Below are positions 9,031 through 16,618 of a DNA stretch of 64,000 nucleotides, one piece after another. The translations under genes were made by a program, and so were the position numbers. The notes below the pieces were generated by a model. That model saw only the letters and a program-made list of their open reading frames with translations, did no database searches and was not told the origin of the DNA. Where the stretch lies: NCBI RefSeq assembly GCF_900538275.1, contig NZ_LR130778.1, positions 2,104,001-2,168,000 on the forward strand, in the 5' to 3' direction. The stretch comes from Petrocella atlantisensis. Its GTDB lineage: Bacteria > Bacillota > Clostridia > Lachnospirales > Vallitaleaceae. Position 1 is the stretch's first letter; every line of letters starts with the position of its first letter.

Positions 9031-9303
9031 CTTACACTTGGAGTATTTCGCTTTTATTAGCTACAAATACTTCTAGTTTGTATAGCCGGTCTATTACTGA
9101 TCGCTTACAATATATCTAGTGTAATTTATAATAAGAGTGTTAATACTGTAGGTACAAGACAATATAATTATGAAGATTTATTCCGACATGCATATGTATA
9201 GTAGAATATTTAATAAAAAGATTAATGAATTATAGAGATCACATACATGAAATAAATCAACTAATAAAGACGTTATTTTTTAGACGTATAAAGGGTGTTC
9301 AAT
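9031..9303. other. IS66 right end and AT-rich spacer
   Basis: ACTGATCGCTTAC, ending at 9108, resembles the IS66 terminal repeat (GTAAGCG inward), so the right IS66 probably ends there. From 9109 on the DNA is AT-rich without a gene. A hairpin (GACGT..ACGTC type, about 9268-9286) just before the next gene is matched by GCGTC..GACGC at 12408-12425 before the second copy of the repeated unit. Confidence 0.5.
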
Positions 9304-10415
9304 ATGAAAATAGAAGGTCTTAAGAAAATAATCAGTAGTGGTGAAAGCATAACTGTAGAATTTAAAGAAAGCAAAAAGAAGTTGAATAAAGATGTGTATG
9401 AATCAGTCTGTTCCTTACTCAATCGCTATGGTGGTCACCTTTTCTCAAAATATTTCCATTTGCTGAAATGGAAGAGTTGGAATCTGAATTATTTACAAAG
9501 GTTAGAAAATTAGCTGGAAATCAAAAACCCAATCATCCATGGAAGTCCATGGACGACATTGAAATGCTGAAAAGTGCCGGACTATATTTAAGAGATCCCA
9601 ACACGGGAAAACATGGCATTACACTTGGCGGCATCTTGATTTTTGGGAAGGAAGAATTAATTCATGCAGCTCTTTCGCATCATAGAACAGACGCTATTTT
9701 GAGAAGAGAGAATTTGGATCGTTACGATGACCGGGATGGCATACGGGTAAATCTACTAAGCAGTTATGAAAGATTAATGCAGTTTGTTGCGAAGCACCTC
9801 AACGATAAGTTTTATCTTGAAGGTGATCAGCGGGTAAGTTTAAGAGACAAGATTTTCCGGGAAGCTATGACCAATTTATTGATACACAGAGAATTCTCTA
9901 ATCCTTTCCCAGCAAAATTAATCATAGAGAAGAATAGGGTTTATATTGAGAATAGCAACAAGCCTCACGGAAATGGCATCATCGATCCAGAAAACTTCTC
10001 TCCATATCCAAAGAATCCTACACTTGCTAAATTCTTCAAAGAGATAGGTTGGGTGGATAAACTTGGTTCAGGAGTTAGAAACATATATAAATACAATAAG
10101 ATATACTCTGGAGCAGATCCTGAATTCATCGAAGGGGATATATTCAAAACGATAATTCCTTTGACCAACCAAGATACCAACCAAGATACCAACCAAGATA
10201 CCAACCAAGATACCAACCAAGAGACAGAGGCTATAAAAATGTTATTAGAATTCTGTAGGACTCCAAGAACAAGGGAAGAAATGCAACATTTTATGAATCT
10301 CAATAATAGAGGTCATTTTAGAGTGAAAGTCCTTAATCCTTTGATTAAAGGTGGACTTCTTAAAATGATGTTACCTAATAAACCAACAAGTAAAAATCAA
10401 AAATACTATTCCTAG
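9304..10415 (+). pseudogene. AlbA_2 / RecG-like ATP-binding regulator, copy 1 (internal deletion)
   Basis: The first 48 codons (from the ATG at 9304) encode the start of an AlbA_2 (Schlafen-AlbA) DNA-binding domain (GESITVEFKESKKKLNKDVY). At about 9446 the frame jumps. The remainder continues in another frame from about 9447 with the C-terminal HATPase_c_4 domain (FREAMTNLLIHREFSNP, LGSGVRNIYKY) and a winged-helix tail. Comparison with copy 2 shows that about 200 bp of the AlbA domain has been lost here. Five 12-bp repeats encoding T-N-Q-D sit before the winged helix (10164-10223). A shorter protein from the internal ATG at 9468 is possible. These proteins are annotated as RecG-like or putative transcriptional regulators. 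Confidence 0.85.
10164..10223 (+). repeat. Five tandem 12-bp repeats (ACCAACCAAGAT) inside copy 1
   Basis: Four units are identical and the fifth ends GAG. They encode (TNQD)4-TNQE between the ATPase-like domain and the C-terminal winged helix. Copy 2 has a different 12-bp repeat at the equivalent point. Confidence 0.95.
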
Positions 10416-10463
10416 CAACCAGAGGGACAGTTCTTCCGGTGTGGTGGCGTAACAAAAGTTAAT
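10416..10463 (+). repeat. Dispersed 3'-end repeat (GGGACGGTTCTTCCGG family), copy R1
   Basis: Starts directly after the stop codon of the copy 1 pseudogene: CAACCAGAGGGACAGTTCTT, then CCGGTGTGGTGGCGTAAC and AAAAGTTAAT. The terminator half found in other copies is absent. Confidence 0.85.
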
Positions 10464-10655
10464 AAAAACATCTTTACTGAGTGTGAACTAGAGCGTCATT
10501 CAGTTGTTGCAAATTTTGCAACAACTGCGAGTGATAATTTTCTAAGAACTATAGAAAGAAATAAAAGTAACTTGAAAGAAACAATAGGATTAATAAAGTT
10601 GTATAATCCTATAGATTTCCTTAGGAAGGAGATGGATATTAATGTTATTGAATGA
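10461..10655 (+). pseudogene. RhuM-like protein remnant, copy 1
   Basis: An open frame of 64 codons without a start reads NIFTECELERHSVVANFATT, which resembles the stretch around the NIF-x-E-x-EL-x-x-x-SVV motif of the virulence-associated RhuM family. It then continues to a stop at 10653-10655 with sequence I do not recognise as RhuM. The palindrome AGTTGTTGCAAA/TTTGCAACAACT is part of this frame. The family assignment rests on about 20 residues. Its end overlaps the start of the next gene by 14 nt. Confidence 0.5.
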
Positions 10656-10866
10656 TAAAAGTGGTTTTACAGATAAAGAAATTATTGAAAAAGGGTCTAG
10701 AATATTAATTAAGGAACTAGGTTACTCTGGTTTGCTAAGGTTTATAAGACACTCTGAAAATATAAGTAATGAGGACTATGTAAAATTAGGTGATCATGTA
10801 TTTGAAGAGATGTCTCTAGAAGATATTTATGATGGAGCCACAACCCATTGGGAAAACCGCAAGTAA
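10642..10866 (+). CDS. Small protein of unknown function, copy 1
   Basis: A 74-aa protein, ATG at 10642 with AAGGAGAT upstream. The pattern G-x-x-x-L-x-x-x-LGYSGLLRFIRH followed by GDHVFEEMSLEDIYD recalls small proteins that often neighbour toxin genes in Firmicutes and cyanobacteria, but I cannot name a family. A nearly identical copy lies at 13798-14022. It has no membrane segment or signal peptide and is acidic. It is translationally overlapped by the RhuM-like remnant, so the ancestor may have been a two-gene module. An antitoxin-like role is only a guess from context. Confidence 0.65.
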   Translation: MLLNDKSGFTDKEIIEKGSRILIKELGYSGLLRFIRHSENISNEDYVKLGDHVFEEMSLEDIYDGATTHWENRK

Positions 10867-11009
10867 CCAGGGAACAACCAAGGGACAGTTCTTGCGGTTT
10901 GATGGGTAATAACCACAGAGATGGTTCTTCTGGTTCAGTGGGGTAACAATAGTAATTACAGTATAATAGAAATCCGTTAGTCACTAATTGACAAGCGGAT
11001 TCTTTTTAT
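10866..11009 (+). repeat. Dispersed 3'-end repeat with terminator, copy R2
   Basis: The stop codon TAA of the preceding gene runs into AACCAGG. Two cores follow in succession (GGGACAGTTCTTGCGG about 10882, then GATGGTTCTTCTGG about 10919). The terminator half is at 10971-11009, with stem AATCCG/CGGATT followed by TTTTT. Confidence 0.8.
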
Positions 11010-11021
11010 AGGCATTGAACT

Positions 11022-11050
11022 TTGACAGATTCAAGATAGTATGATAACAT
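11022..11050 (+). promoter_or_regulatory. Promoter of the RelBE-type module
   Basis: TTGACA at 11022-11027, a 17-bp spacer, TAACAT at 11045-11050. Two ACATTGT direct repeats (about 11062-11080) between it and the start codon could be the operator for the antitoxin. Confidence 0.65.
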
Positions 11051-11097
11051 AAATATGTAATACATTGTAGCACACATTGTGCGAAGGAGGCATGAAA

Positions 11098-11316
11098 ATG
11101 AGTACAATTTCAATAAGACTAAATGATAAAGATGATACATTAATAAGAAAATATGCCCAATTGCATCAAATGGATTTATCTTCTTTTATCCGACAAGCAG
11201 TTATTGAAAAAATCGAAGATGAATACGATTTAACACTTTTTAATAAAGTATGGGAAGAAGAACGATATCAGGATAGAATTAGCCATGATGATTTAAAAAA
11301 GGCATTGGGTTTATGA
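11098..11316 (+). CDS. RelB/DUF6290-type antitoxin
   Basis: A 72-aa ribbon-helix-helix protein. The ATG at 11098 is chosen because GAAGGAGG lies 7 nt upstream; the ATG at 11092 is too close to it. The start MSTISIRLNDKDDTLIRKYA followed by MDLSSFIRQAVIEKIEDEYD is the usual RHH DNA-binding fold of antitoxins in this family, and the C-terminal 25 residues should wrap the toxin. It overlaps the toxin gene by 4 nt (ATGA). It neutralises the RelE-like toxin and probably represses the shared promoter. Confidence 0.88.
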   Translation: MSTISIRLNDKDDTLIRKYAQLHQMDLSSFIRQAVIEKIEDEYDLTLFNKVWEEERYQDRISHDDLKKALGL

Positions 11317-11579
11317 AGTACAAAGTTGAATACACCAAAACGGCTGTTAAGCAGTTTAAAAAAATGGATAAAAAAATAGCAACATTTATAATAGCATATA
11401 TTGAAGAAAAGTTAGTCGGTTGTTCAGATCCTAGACTGTATGGTAAAGCATTACAGGGAAATCTAAGAGACAAGTGGCGCTATCGTGTTGGTGAATATCG
11501 TATTTTGGCAAAAATCGAAGATGAAAAGATTCTAATTACAATCATAGAGCTGGGTCACCGCAAAGATATTTATCAATAA
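11313..11579 (+). CDS. RelE/ParE-family toxin
   Basis: An 88-aa protein with the RelE core: KYKVEYTKTAVKQFKKMD at the start, GKALQGNLRDKWRYRVGEYRIL in the middle and VIELGHRKDIYQ-type end (IIELGHRKDIYQ). Members of this fold cleave mRNA on the ribosome or, in the ParE branch, inhibit gyrase; the W-R-Y-R-V-G-x-Y-R motif and the H-R-x-x-x-Y tail fit the RelE branch. It is coupled to the antitoxin by an ATGA overlap. Full length, no defect seen. Confidence 0.92.
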   Translation: MKYKVEYTKTAVKQFKKMDKKIATFIIAYIEEKLVGCSDPRLYGKALQGNLRDKWRYRVGEYRILAKIEDEKILITIIELGHRKDIYQ

Positions 11580-11687
11580 CAACCGGAACCAGAGGGACAG
11601 TTCCTTCGGGTTGTAAGACGTATTAAAAGTTAATACAGTATAAGCAAGACCCGTTAGTCATGAATTTGGCTAGCGGTCATTTTTTAC
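11580..11687 (+). repeat. Dispersed 3'-end repeat with terminator, copy R3
   Basis: Begins at the base after the toxin stop codon. The core GGGACAGTTCCTTCGGG is followed by AAAAGTTAATACAGTATAA and a terminator stem GACCCGTTAG/CTAGCGGTC with a run of T (about 11648-11687). Confidence 0.85.
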
Positions 11688-11765
11688 CTATATGTGAAAT
11701 AGAAGTTTAATAAATACTCTTAGAATCTAAGTCGTTATCGATATTTAGCTTTATGAATTTGTCAA

Positions 11766-11814
11766 TACAATGTAAATACTATGTATTGACTAAATGATTA
11801 TACTGAATTATAAT
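11766..11814 (+). promoter_or_regulatory. Promoter and operator of the DinJ/YoeB-type module
   Basis: TTGACT at 11786-11791, a 17-bp spacer, and a perfect TATAAT at 11809-11814. An inverted repeat AATACA..TGTATT (about 11764-11787) overlaps the -35 box and is a plausible site for repression by the antitoxin. Confidence 0.75.
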
Positions 11815-11845
11815 AATGATAGAATGATAGAAGGGAAGTGATAAG

Positions 11846-12118
11846 ATGAAGCAGACAACAATAAGCATACGTATAGATGATGAATTAAAAAAAGAGATGG
11901 AAGAAACTTGTAGAGAACTAGGACTTAATATTACAACAGCTTTTACTATATTTGCAAAGAAAATGAGTCGTGAGCATAGAATTCCTTTTGAAGTATCCAT
12001 TGATCCTTTTTATAGTGTTAATAATCTAAAAGCAATTGATGAATCGATTGAACAGATTAAACAAGGTAAAGTTATTTCTAAAACAATGGAAGAACTTGAG
12101 GCAATGGAAAATGAGTAG
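11846..12118 (+). CDS. DinJ/RelB-family antitoxin
   Basis: A 90-aa protein with an N-terminal ribbon-helix-helix (TTISIRIDDELKKEMEETC, then LGLNITTAFTIFAKKMSREH), the hallmark of DinJ/RelB antitoxins, and an acidic C-terminus ending TMEELEAMENE that would bind the toxin. GAAGGGAAGTG precedes the ATG. The toxin ATG lies inside its last codons (8-nt overlap). DinJ-type antitoxins are usually found with YafQ, but this one is paired with a YoeB-like toxin. Confidence 0.9.
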   Translation: MKQTTISIRIDDELKKEMEETCRELGLNITTAFTIFAKKMSREHRIPFEVSIDPFYSVNNLKAIDESIEQIKQGKVISKTMEELEAMENE

Positions 12119-12368
12119 ATTAATATTTTCAGAACAAGCATGGGAAGAGTATTTATATTGGCAGACTCAAGACAAAAAGACATTAAAAAGAATTAACAAA
12201 TTACTGAAGGATATAGAACGGAATGGAAATGATGGTATTGGTAAACCAGAGTCGCTTAAATATAGAAAAGGCTGGAGCAAAAGAATAGATGATTGTAATC
12301 GACTGGTCTATGATTTAGAAGATGGTTTAATTGAGATTATTCAATGTAAAGGGCATTATGATGATTAA
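12111..12368 (+). CDS. Txe/YoeB-family toxin
   Basis: An 85-aa YoeB-like endoribonuclease. The start ATG at 12111 lies within the antitoxin gene. The conserved set is visible: Glu in GKPESLKY, Arg in CNRLVYDL, and the C-terminal KGHYDD in which His and Tyr are the catalytic pair of YoeB. Typical YoeB proteins have 84 aa, so this is full length. Toxins of this type bind the 50S subunit and cleave mRNA after start codons. Confidence 0.93.
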   Translation: MSRLIFSEQAWEEYLYWQTQDKKTLKRINKLLKDIERNGNDGIGKPESLKYRKGWSKRIDDCNRLVYDLEDGLIEIIQCKGHYDD

Positions 12369-12410
12369 GACAACCAGAGGGACGAGTGTTCTGGTTCGGA
12401 AAAAATAAAA
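12369..12410 (+). repeat. Dispersed 3'-end repeat, copy R4
   Basis: GACAACCAGAGGGACGAGTG then TTCTGGTTCGG starts directly after the YoeB stop codon. Shortened copy without the terminator half. Confidence 0.75.
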
Positions 12411-12444
12411 GCGTCATTATATAGACGCATAAAAGGTGTTGAAT

Positions 12445-13596
12445 ATGAAAATAGAAGGTCTTAAGAAAATAATCAGTAGTGGTGAAAGCATAACTGTAGA
12501 ATTTAAAGAAAGCTAAAAAAAGTTGAACAAAGATGTATATGAATCAGTTTGCTCCTTGCTCAATCGCTATGGTGGTCACCTTTTCTTAGGCATTAAGGAT
12601 AATGGTGATATTGCTGGCGTTGACAAAGACTCAGCAGAGCAGATGAAGAAGGATTTTGTAACATCACTTAATAACCCTCAGACTTTAAGTCCTACGTTTT
12701 ATCTTGCGGTAGAAGATATTGAAGTAGATGGGAAGAAAATCTTATATATTAATATTCCTGAGAGTTCGCAAGTGCATCGTTGCACGGGAAAACATGGCAT
12801 TACACTTGGCGGCATCTTGATTTTTGGGAAGGAAGAATTAATTCATGCAGCTCTTCCGCATCATAGAACAGACGCTATTTTGAGAAGAGAGAATTTGGAT
12901 CGTTACGATGACCGGGATGGCATACGGGTAAATCTACTAAGCAGTTATGAAAGATTAATGCAGTTTGTTGCGAAGCACCTCAACGATAAGTTTTATCTTG
13001 AAGGTGATCAGCGGGTAAGTTTAAGAGACAAGATTTTCCGGGAAGCTATGACCAATTTATTGATACACAGAGAATTCTCTAATCCTTTCCCAGCAAAATT
13101 AATCATAGAGAAGAATAGGGTTTATATTGAGAATAGCAACAAGCCTCACGGAAATGGCATCATCGATCCAGAAAACTTCTCTCCATATCCAAAGAATCCT
13201 ACACTTGCTAAATTCTTCAAAGAGATAGGTTGGGTGGATAAACTTGGTTCAGGAGTTAGAAACATATATAAATACAATAAGATATACTCTGGAGCAGATC
13301 CTGAATTCATCGAAGGGGATATATTCAAAACGATAATTCCTTTGACCAACATGACGGGTGAACATGCTAGTGAACATGCTAGTGAACATGGTGATATTCA
13401 AGATGATACGGATAAGCTACTAGAATTTTGTAAAGTACCTAAAACGAGAGTAGAAATTCAGGAGTTTTTGGGCATTAAAAGCCGGAGTTACCTTAGTCAA
13501 AATATACTGAGTCCATTGATTAAAGGTGAACTACTTAAATTGACAATCTCAGAAAAACCAAGAAGTCCAAATCAAAAATACTATTCAGATCGATAG
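12445..13596 (+). pseudogene. AlbA_2 / RecG-like ATP-binding regulator, copy 2 (nonsense codon and in-frame deletion)
   Basis: The ATG at 12445 begins the same protein as copy 1, but a TAA at 12514-12516 stops it after 23 codons. Beyond it the AlbA_2 domain is more complete than in copy 1 (LLNRYGGHLFLGIKDNGDIAGVD). A jump at about 12785 from SSQVHRCTG directly to KHGITLGG removes the linker block that copy 1 retains. From there to TIIPLTN (about 13350) the DNA is almost identical to copy 1, then diverges sharply: a 12-bp repeat GAACATGCTAGT and a different winged helix ending PRSPNQKYYSDR. A truncated product from internal starts is conceivable. Confidence 0.85.
13360..13395 (+). repeat. Tandem 12-bp repeats (GAACATGCTAGT) inside copy 2
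   Basis: Two full units and one partial unit encode E-H-A-S-E-H-A-S-E-H. They occupy the position of the unrelated TNQD repeats of copy 1. Confidence 0.9.
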
Positions 13597-13653
13597 CAAC
13601 CAGAGCAACCAGAGGGACAGTTCTTCCGGTGTGGTGGCGTAACAAAAGTTAAT
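13597..13653 (+). repeat. Dispersed 3'-end repeat, copy R5
   Basis: Follows the copy 2 stop codon directly, with AGCAACCAG duplicated at its start. Otherwise like R1, no terminator half. Confidence 0.85.
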
Positions 13654-13811
13654 AAAAACATCTTTACTGAGTGTGAACTAGAGCGAGTGATAATTTTCTA
13701 AGGACTATAGAAAGAAATAAAAGTAGCTTGAAAGAAACAATAGGATTAATTAAGTTGTATAATCCTATAGATTTCCTTAGGAAGGTGATGGATATTAATG
13801 TTATTGAATGA
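13651..13811 (+). pseudogene. RhuM-like protein remnant, copy 2 (frameshifted)
   Basis: Same stretch as 10461-10655 but missing 34 bp, namely the palindrome-containing segment, between two GCG triplets. The loss breaks the frame that reads SVVANFATT in copy 1. What remains is not a usable coding sequence. Confidence 0.5.
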
Positions 13812-14022
13812 TAAAAGCGGTTTTACAGACAAAGAAATAATTGAAAAAGGGTCTAGAATATTAATTAAGGAACTAGGTTACTCTGGTTTTCTAAGGTTTA
13901 TAAGACACTCTGAAAATATAAGTAATGAGAACTATGTAAAATTAGGTGATCATGTACTTGAAGAGATGTCACTAGATGACATTTATGATGAAGCCACAAC
14001 CCATTGGGAAAATCGTAAGTAA
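13798..14022 (+). CDS. Small protein of unknown function, copy 2
   Basis: A 74-aa duplicate of 10642-10866 with about six substitutions (for example GFLRFIRH for GLLRFIRH, LEEMSLDDIYDEA for FEEMSLEDIYDGA). Both open frame and ribosome-binding site (AAGGTGAT) are preserved although the genes before it are broken in both copies. That hints at selection on the small protein, but the number of differences is too small to be sure. Confidence 0.62.
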   Translation: MLLNDKSGFTDKEIIEKGSRILIKELGYSGFLRFIRHSENISNENYVKLGDHVLEEMSLDDIYDEATTHWENRK

Positions 14023-14113
14023 CCAATCAGCAACCAGAGGGACTGTTCTACCGGTTTGATGGCGTAAAAAAAATTAAGGAAACCAAGAACCACAGGGACA
14101 GTTCGAGACCACT
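14023..14113 (+). repeat. Dispersed 3'-end repeat, copy R6
   Basis: AACCAATCAGCAACCAGAGG follows the stop codon TAA. One core (GGGACTGTTCTACCGG) and a second partial core (CACAGGGACAGTTCGAG) are present, ending at the IS1182 fragment. Confidence 0.75.
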
Positions 14114-14152
14114 GAAAAAGTCTCCTTTTCCAAAGCTCAAATAGCTCTTTCA

Positions 14153-14632
14153 TTAAGAAATAAACAGAAGAATGTTTCTTTTACAATAACCACCGATTTT
14201 TTTCTTAAAATCGGTGGTTTTCTTTACCACTATCCTTAATATTGTCTTTAGATTTACCGCTAGGGCAGTCAGCTTGGCTTGTGTTGATACACTTCTTAAG
14301 CCATATCCTTTGGCTCCATCTAAGTCGTGGAATCGCTTCTGCTCAGCATTCTTACTTTCTATACTGGCTCTTTTATGATACTTTTCTTTAAAGGTATCGT
14401 CTTTTTGTTCTTGTGACATACTATAAAATTCAGCGGTATTAAGGCCAACTGACAGTACTTTCTTCTTTGCTTTTTTTCCAGCACATTCTTCTCTGAAATT
14501 ACATTTTTCACAATCCTTTTTTAAGAAGCTGTACCTGTAACCTTCTCGATAATCTTCTTCTCTTTTGGTCTTATAATACTTTTTATTCCTGAATAACTTT
14601 TTGATCGGATAGGTTATATAAATCTTGTAGAA
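14153..14632 (-). pseudogene. IS1182-family transposase, C-terminal fragment
   Basis: On the minus strand the frame is open from about 14632 to the stop at 14153 and reads DCEKCNFREECAGKK (Cys cluster) followed by RASIESKNAEQKRFHDLDGA and YGLRSVSTQAKLTALAVNLK. This is the end of the DDE domain, including the last catalytic Glu, of IS1182-type transposases. A stop codon lies upstream at 14633-14635, and the N-terminal two thirds of the usual 450-500 aa are missing. A protein from the internal ATG at 14419 would have no activity. Confidence 0.85.
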
Positions 14633-14718
14633 TTAATAACTTACACATTAATTCAGGTTCTTTTGCAGTTAGAAAAAAAATAATTTTCAAAAGCTAAATT
14701 TCTGCAAATATAGTGTGC

Positions 14719-14805
14719 CAAAATAAAAAAGTTACCCTATTGACACAACTTGAATATGTAGTATAATGATAGTATCAAAATAAAAAGAATACCCTATTGA
14801 TACAA
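14719..14805 (+). promoter_or_regulatory. Promoter with two 30-bp operator-like repeats before the HipA-like gene
   Basis: TTGACA (14740-14745), 16-bp spacer, TATAAT (14762-14767). Two 30-bp direct repeats of the form CAAAATAAAAA..ACCCTATTGA (14719-14748 and 14776-14805) flank the promoter, one covering the -35 box and one between the -10 box and the ribosome-binding site, the layout of an autorepressed toxin-antitoxin promoter. The ACCCTAT core returns in the HigBA operator at 16784. Region 14633-14718 holds nothing else I recognise. Confidence 0.75.
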
Positions 14806-14814
14806 GGAGATATT

Positions 14815-15666
14815 ATGGATTATAGCATATACTCACAAAATAAAAAGTTATATAGCGGTGCAGAACGTAAAATAGGCGTTACTGTTGGTAGCGAAGACTA
14901 TATACTAAAATTTAGAAAAAAAGAACGTTTTCTAACTAGAAATAATCATATATCAGAGTATTTAGGCTGTAGAATCATGGCAACTATGGGGTATGAAGTT
15001 CAAGAAACTTATCTTGGTACCTACAAAGGTGAAGAGGTTGTGGCTATAAAAGACTTTGTGGCTAAGGGTCAACAATTCGTTGCATTTAATGATGTTGGTG
15101 AGAGTAGCATCGAAGAAGATAGAGAAAAATTCACATATGATTATGAAGGCATTACAGATATCCTTTTGGCTAATAATAAATTAGCTGACCCTCAAAACAC
15201 GATTAGTCAATTCTGGGAATTATATATACTGGATGCACTTCTTGGTAACTTTGATCGACATGGGGGTAATTGGGGATTCATAAAGGAAAACAATGAATAT
15301 CGTCTGGCACCAATATTTGACAATGGATCATGTCTTTTCCCAAAAATGATAGATGAAGATGAGATGGCAAAAATTATCGCTGATCAAAGTGAAACAGAAA
15401 TGAGAGTTTTTACATTTCCAACATCGCAGATATTACTTAATGGGAAAAAGAGTTCCTATTATGAAGTGATTAGTAGCATGGCTTACAAAGAATGTAACGA
15501 TGCACTTATAAAGGTATATGAACGATTTAATATGGAGGCAATAGTAACAATCATTGATTCAATAAAGCATATCAGTGAGACACATAAAGCTTTCTATAAG
15601 CATATGATTAAAAGTAGATTTTCCTTGATAATCAGAGCAACATATGAAAGGATGAATGGAAATTGA
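14815..15666 (+). CDS. HipA-like protein kinase
   Basis: A 283-aa protein. The ATG at 14815 has AAGGAGAT upstream and is preferred to the TTG at 14797. The C-terminal half carries the HipA catalytic loop DALLGNFDRHGGNWGF (catalytic Asp, Asn ligand) and the metal-binding APIFDNGSCLF (D-x-G). The N-terminal lobe has a short KFRKKERFLTR segment that could hold the ATP-binding Lys. It is smaller than E. coli HipA (440 aa) and closer to CtkA-type compact kinases. HipA kinases phosphorylate targets such as aminoacyl-tRNA synthetases; the target here is unknown. The next gene overlaps its stop codon, forming a two-gene unit. Confidence 0.85.
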   Translation: MDYSIYSQNKKLYSGAERKIGVTVGSEDYILKFRKKERFLTRNNHISEYLGCRIMATMGYEVQETYLGTYKGEEVVAIKDFVAKGQQFVAFNDVGESSIEEDREKFTYDYEGITDILLANNKLADPQNTISQFWELYILDALLGNFDRHGGNWGFIKENNEYRLAPIFDNGSCLFPKMIDEDEMAKIIADQSETEMRVFTFPTSQILLNGKKSSYYEVISSMAYKECNDALIKVYERFNMEAIVTIIDSIKHISETHKAFYKHMIKSRFSLIIRATYERMNGN

Positions 15667-16493
15667 AAAAGAAATCTGTCGAAGCGACGATATACTCAAT
15701 GGACTTATTAGATATAAAATATGCTGTATGCCATCTTACACAAACACATTATGAGGATGACACCTTTGAATATGTATTCAAACCATATTATCAGGTAATA
15801 GATTTACTGACACCTGAAACTTTTCAAGGTATACCTGGCCTTAATCTGGAGCTTAGAAAAGAAACTTATCTAAGAGAAAACAAAATTCCAACATTCATAT
15901 ATGAAAGAGTACCCCAGGAGAATAGAGAAGATCTTTGGACCTACCTTGATGAGGCAGGACTTGAGTATATGGACCCTCTTGAATGGCTCATAAGAACAGA
16001 TTACCAGTATACAGGTGATAATCTTGTTGTTGATCAATATGTCGAGCCAGATACTCAGCTCTCTACAAAAAATATATACCCTGGTCAATCATTCGTGTTT
16101 GATAGGGTTACAGATATTGGGAGAAATAACTACCAGCGCCTTAAAATTCTACTTGATATCATAGTAAAATGTGCCACTTTAAAAGCTGGAGATTTCTATA
16201 TTGACGACTCAAATAGAAAAGTTATCTACGCACTTATTTATCCACTATATATAGTAGAGCAAAGTAAGAGAAGAAAGAAACAAGAAGTTGGTATTGAGAT
16301 CGCAAAAAAGCAAAAAAAATATATTGGCAGAAAAAAAGTAGCAGTTTCAATACCACTATTAGCTGAAATGATTGATAAGCTTGAAGAGAAAGAGATAACG
16401 GTTAAAGACGCCATGGTTAAGCTTGGTATTTCATCAAGAAGTACTTTTTACAGAAGGATAAAGGAGTTCAAAGAGAACTCTGTAGATAAGTAG
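15663..16493 (+). CDS. HTH partner protein of the HipA-like kinase
   Basis: A 276-aa protein starting with TTG at 15663, which overlaps the kinase stop codon (TTGA); an ATG at 15699 is an alternative. Residues 1-195 match no family I recognise. The C-terminus (GRKKVAVSIPLLAEMIDKLE, then ITVKDAMVKLGISSRSTFYRRI) is a resolvase/Hin-type helix-turn-helix. Coupling suggests it is the antitoxin-repressor, replacing the small HipB found upstream in classical hipBA loci. The 30-bp repeats at 14719-14805 are its most likely binding sites. Function as antitoxin is inference. Confidence 0.65.
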   Translation: MKKKSVEATIYSMDLLDIKYAVCHLTQTHYEDDTFEYVFKPYYQVIDLLTPETFQGIPGLNLELRKETYLRENKIPTFIYERVPQENREDLWTYLDEAGLEYMDPLEWLIRTDYQYTGDNLVVDQYVEPDTQLSTKNIYPGQSFVFDRVTDIGRNNYQRLKILLDIIVKCATLKAGDFYIDDSNRKVIYALIYPLYIVEQSKRRKKQEVGIEIAKKQKKYIGRKKVAVSIPLLAEMIDKLEEKEITVKDAMVKLGISSRSTFYRRIKEFKENSVDK

Positions 16494-16618
16494 CAATAAT
16501 AAAGCAACCAGAGGCAACCAGGGAAAACCAGAGAGGAAAACCACAGGGACGGTTCTTCCGGCTCAGTGGGGTAACAAAAGTTAACACAGTATAATAGAGA
16601 CCCGTTAGTCATGAATTT
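16494..16618 (+). repeat. Dispersed 3'-end repeat, copy R7 (terminator half interrupted)
   Basis: Several degenerate AACCAGAGG units precede the core CAGGGACGGTTCTTCCGG (about 16541), then GTAACAAAAGTTAACACAG and GACCCGTTAGTCATGAATTT. The second arm of the terminator is missing because an IS3-type fragment begins at 16619. Confidence 0.85.

Noticed and set aside
10164-10223. Tandem repeats considered as a CRISPR array
   Set aside because: The 12-bp units are contiguous without spacers and are translated in frame as TNQD. No CRISPR array or cas gene was seen in the window.
9965-10303. 112-aa minus-strand frame with a SWLV repeat
   Set aside because: The repeated residues are the antisense reading of the 12-bp repeats in the RecG-like copy 1.
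9304-10415. Possible functional RecG helicase
   Set aside because: There are no helicase motifs. The similarity is to AlbA_2/HATPase regulators often mislabelled RecG, and the gene is broken.
10508-10532. Palindrome TTGTTGCAAA/TTTGCAACAA considered as an operator
   Set aside because: It is coding sequence of the RhuM-like remnant (VVANFATT) and is lost from copy 2.
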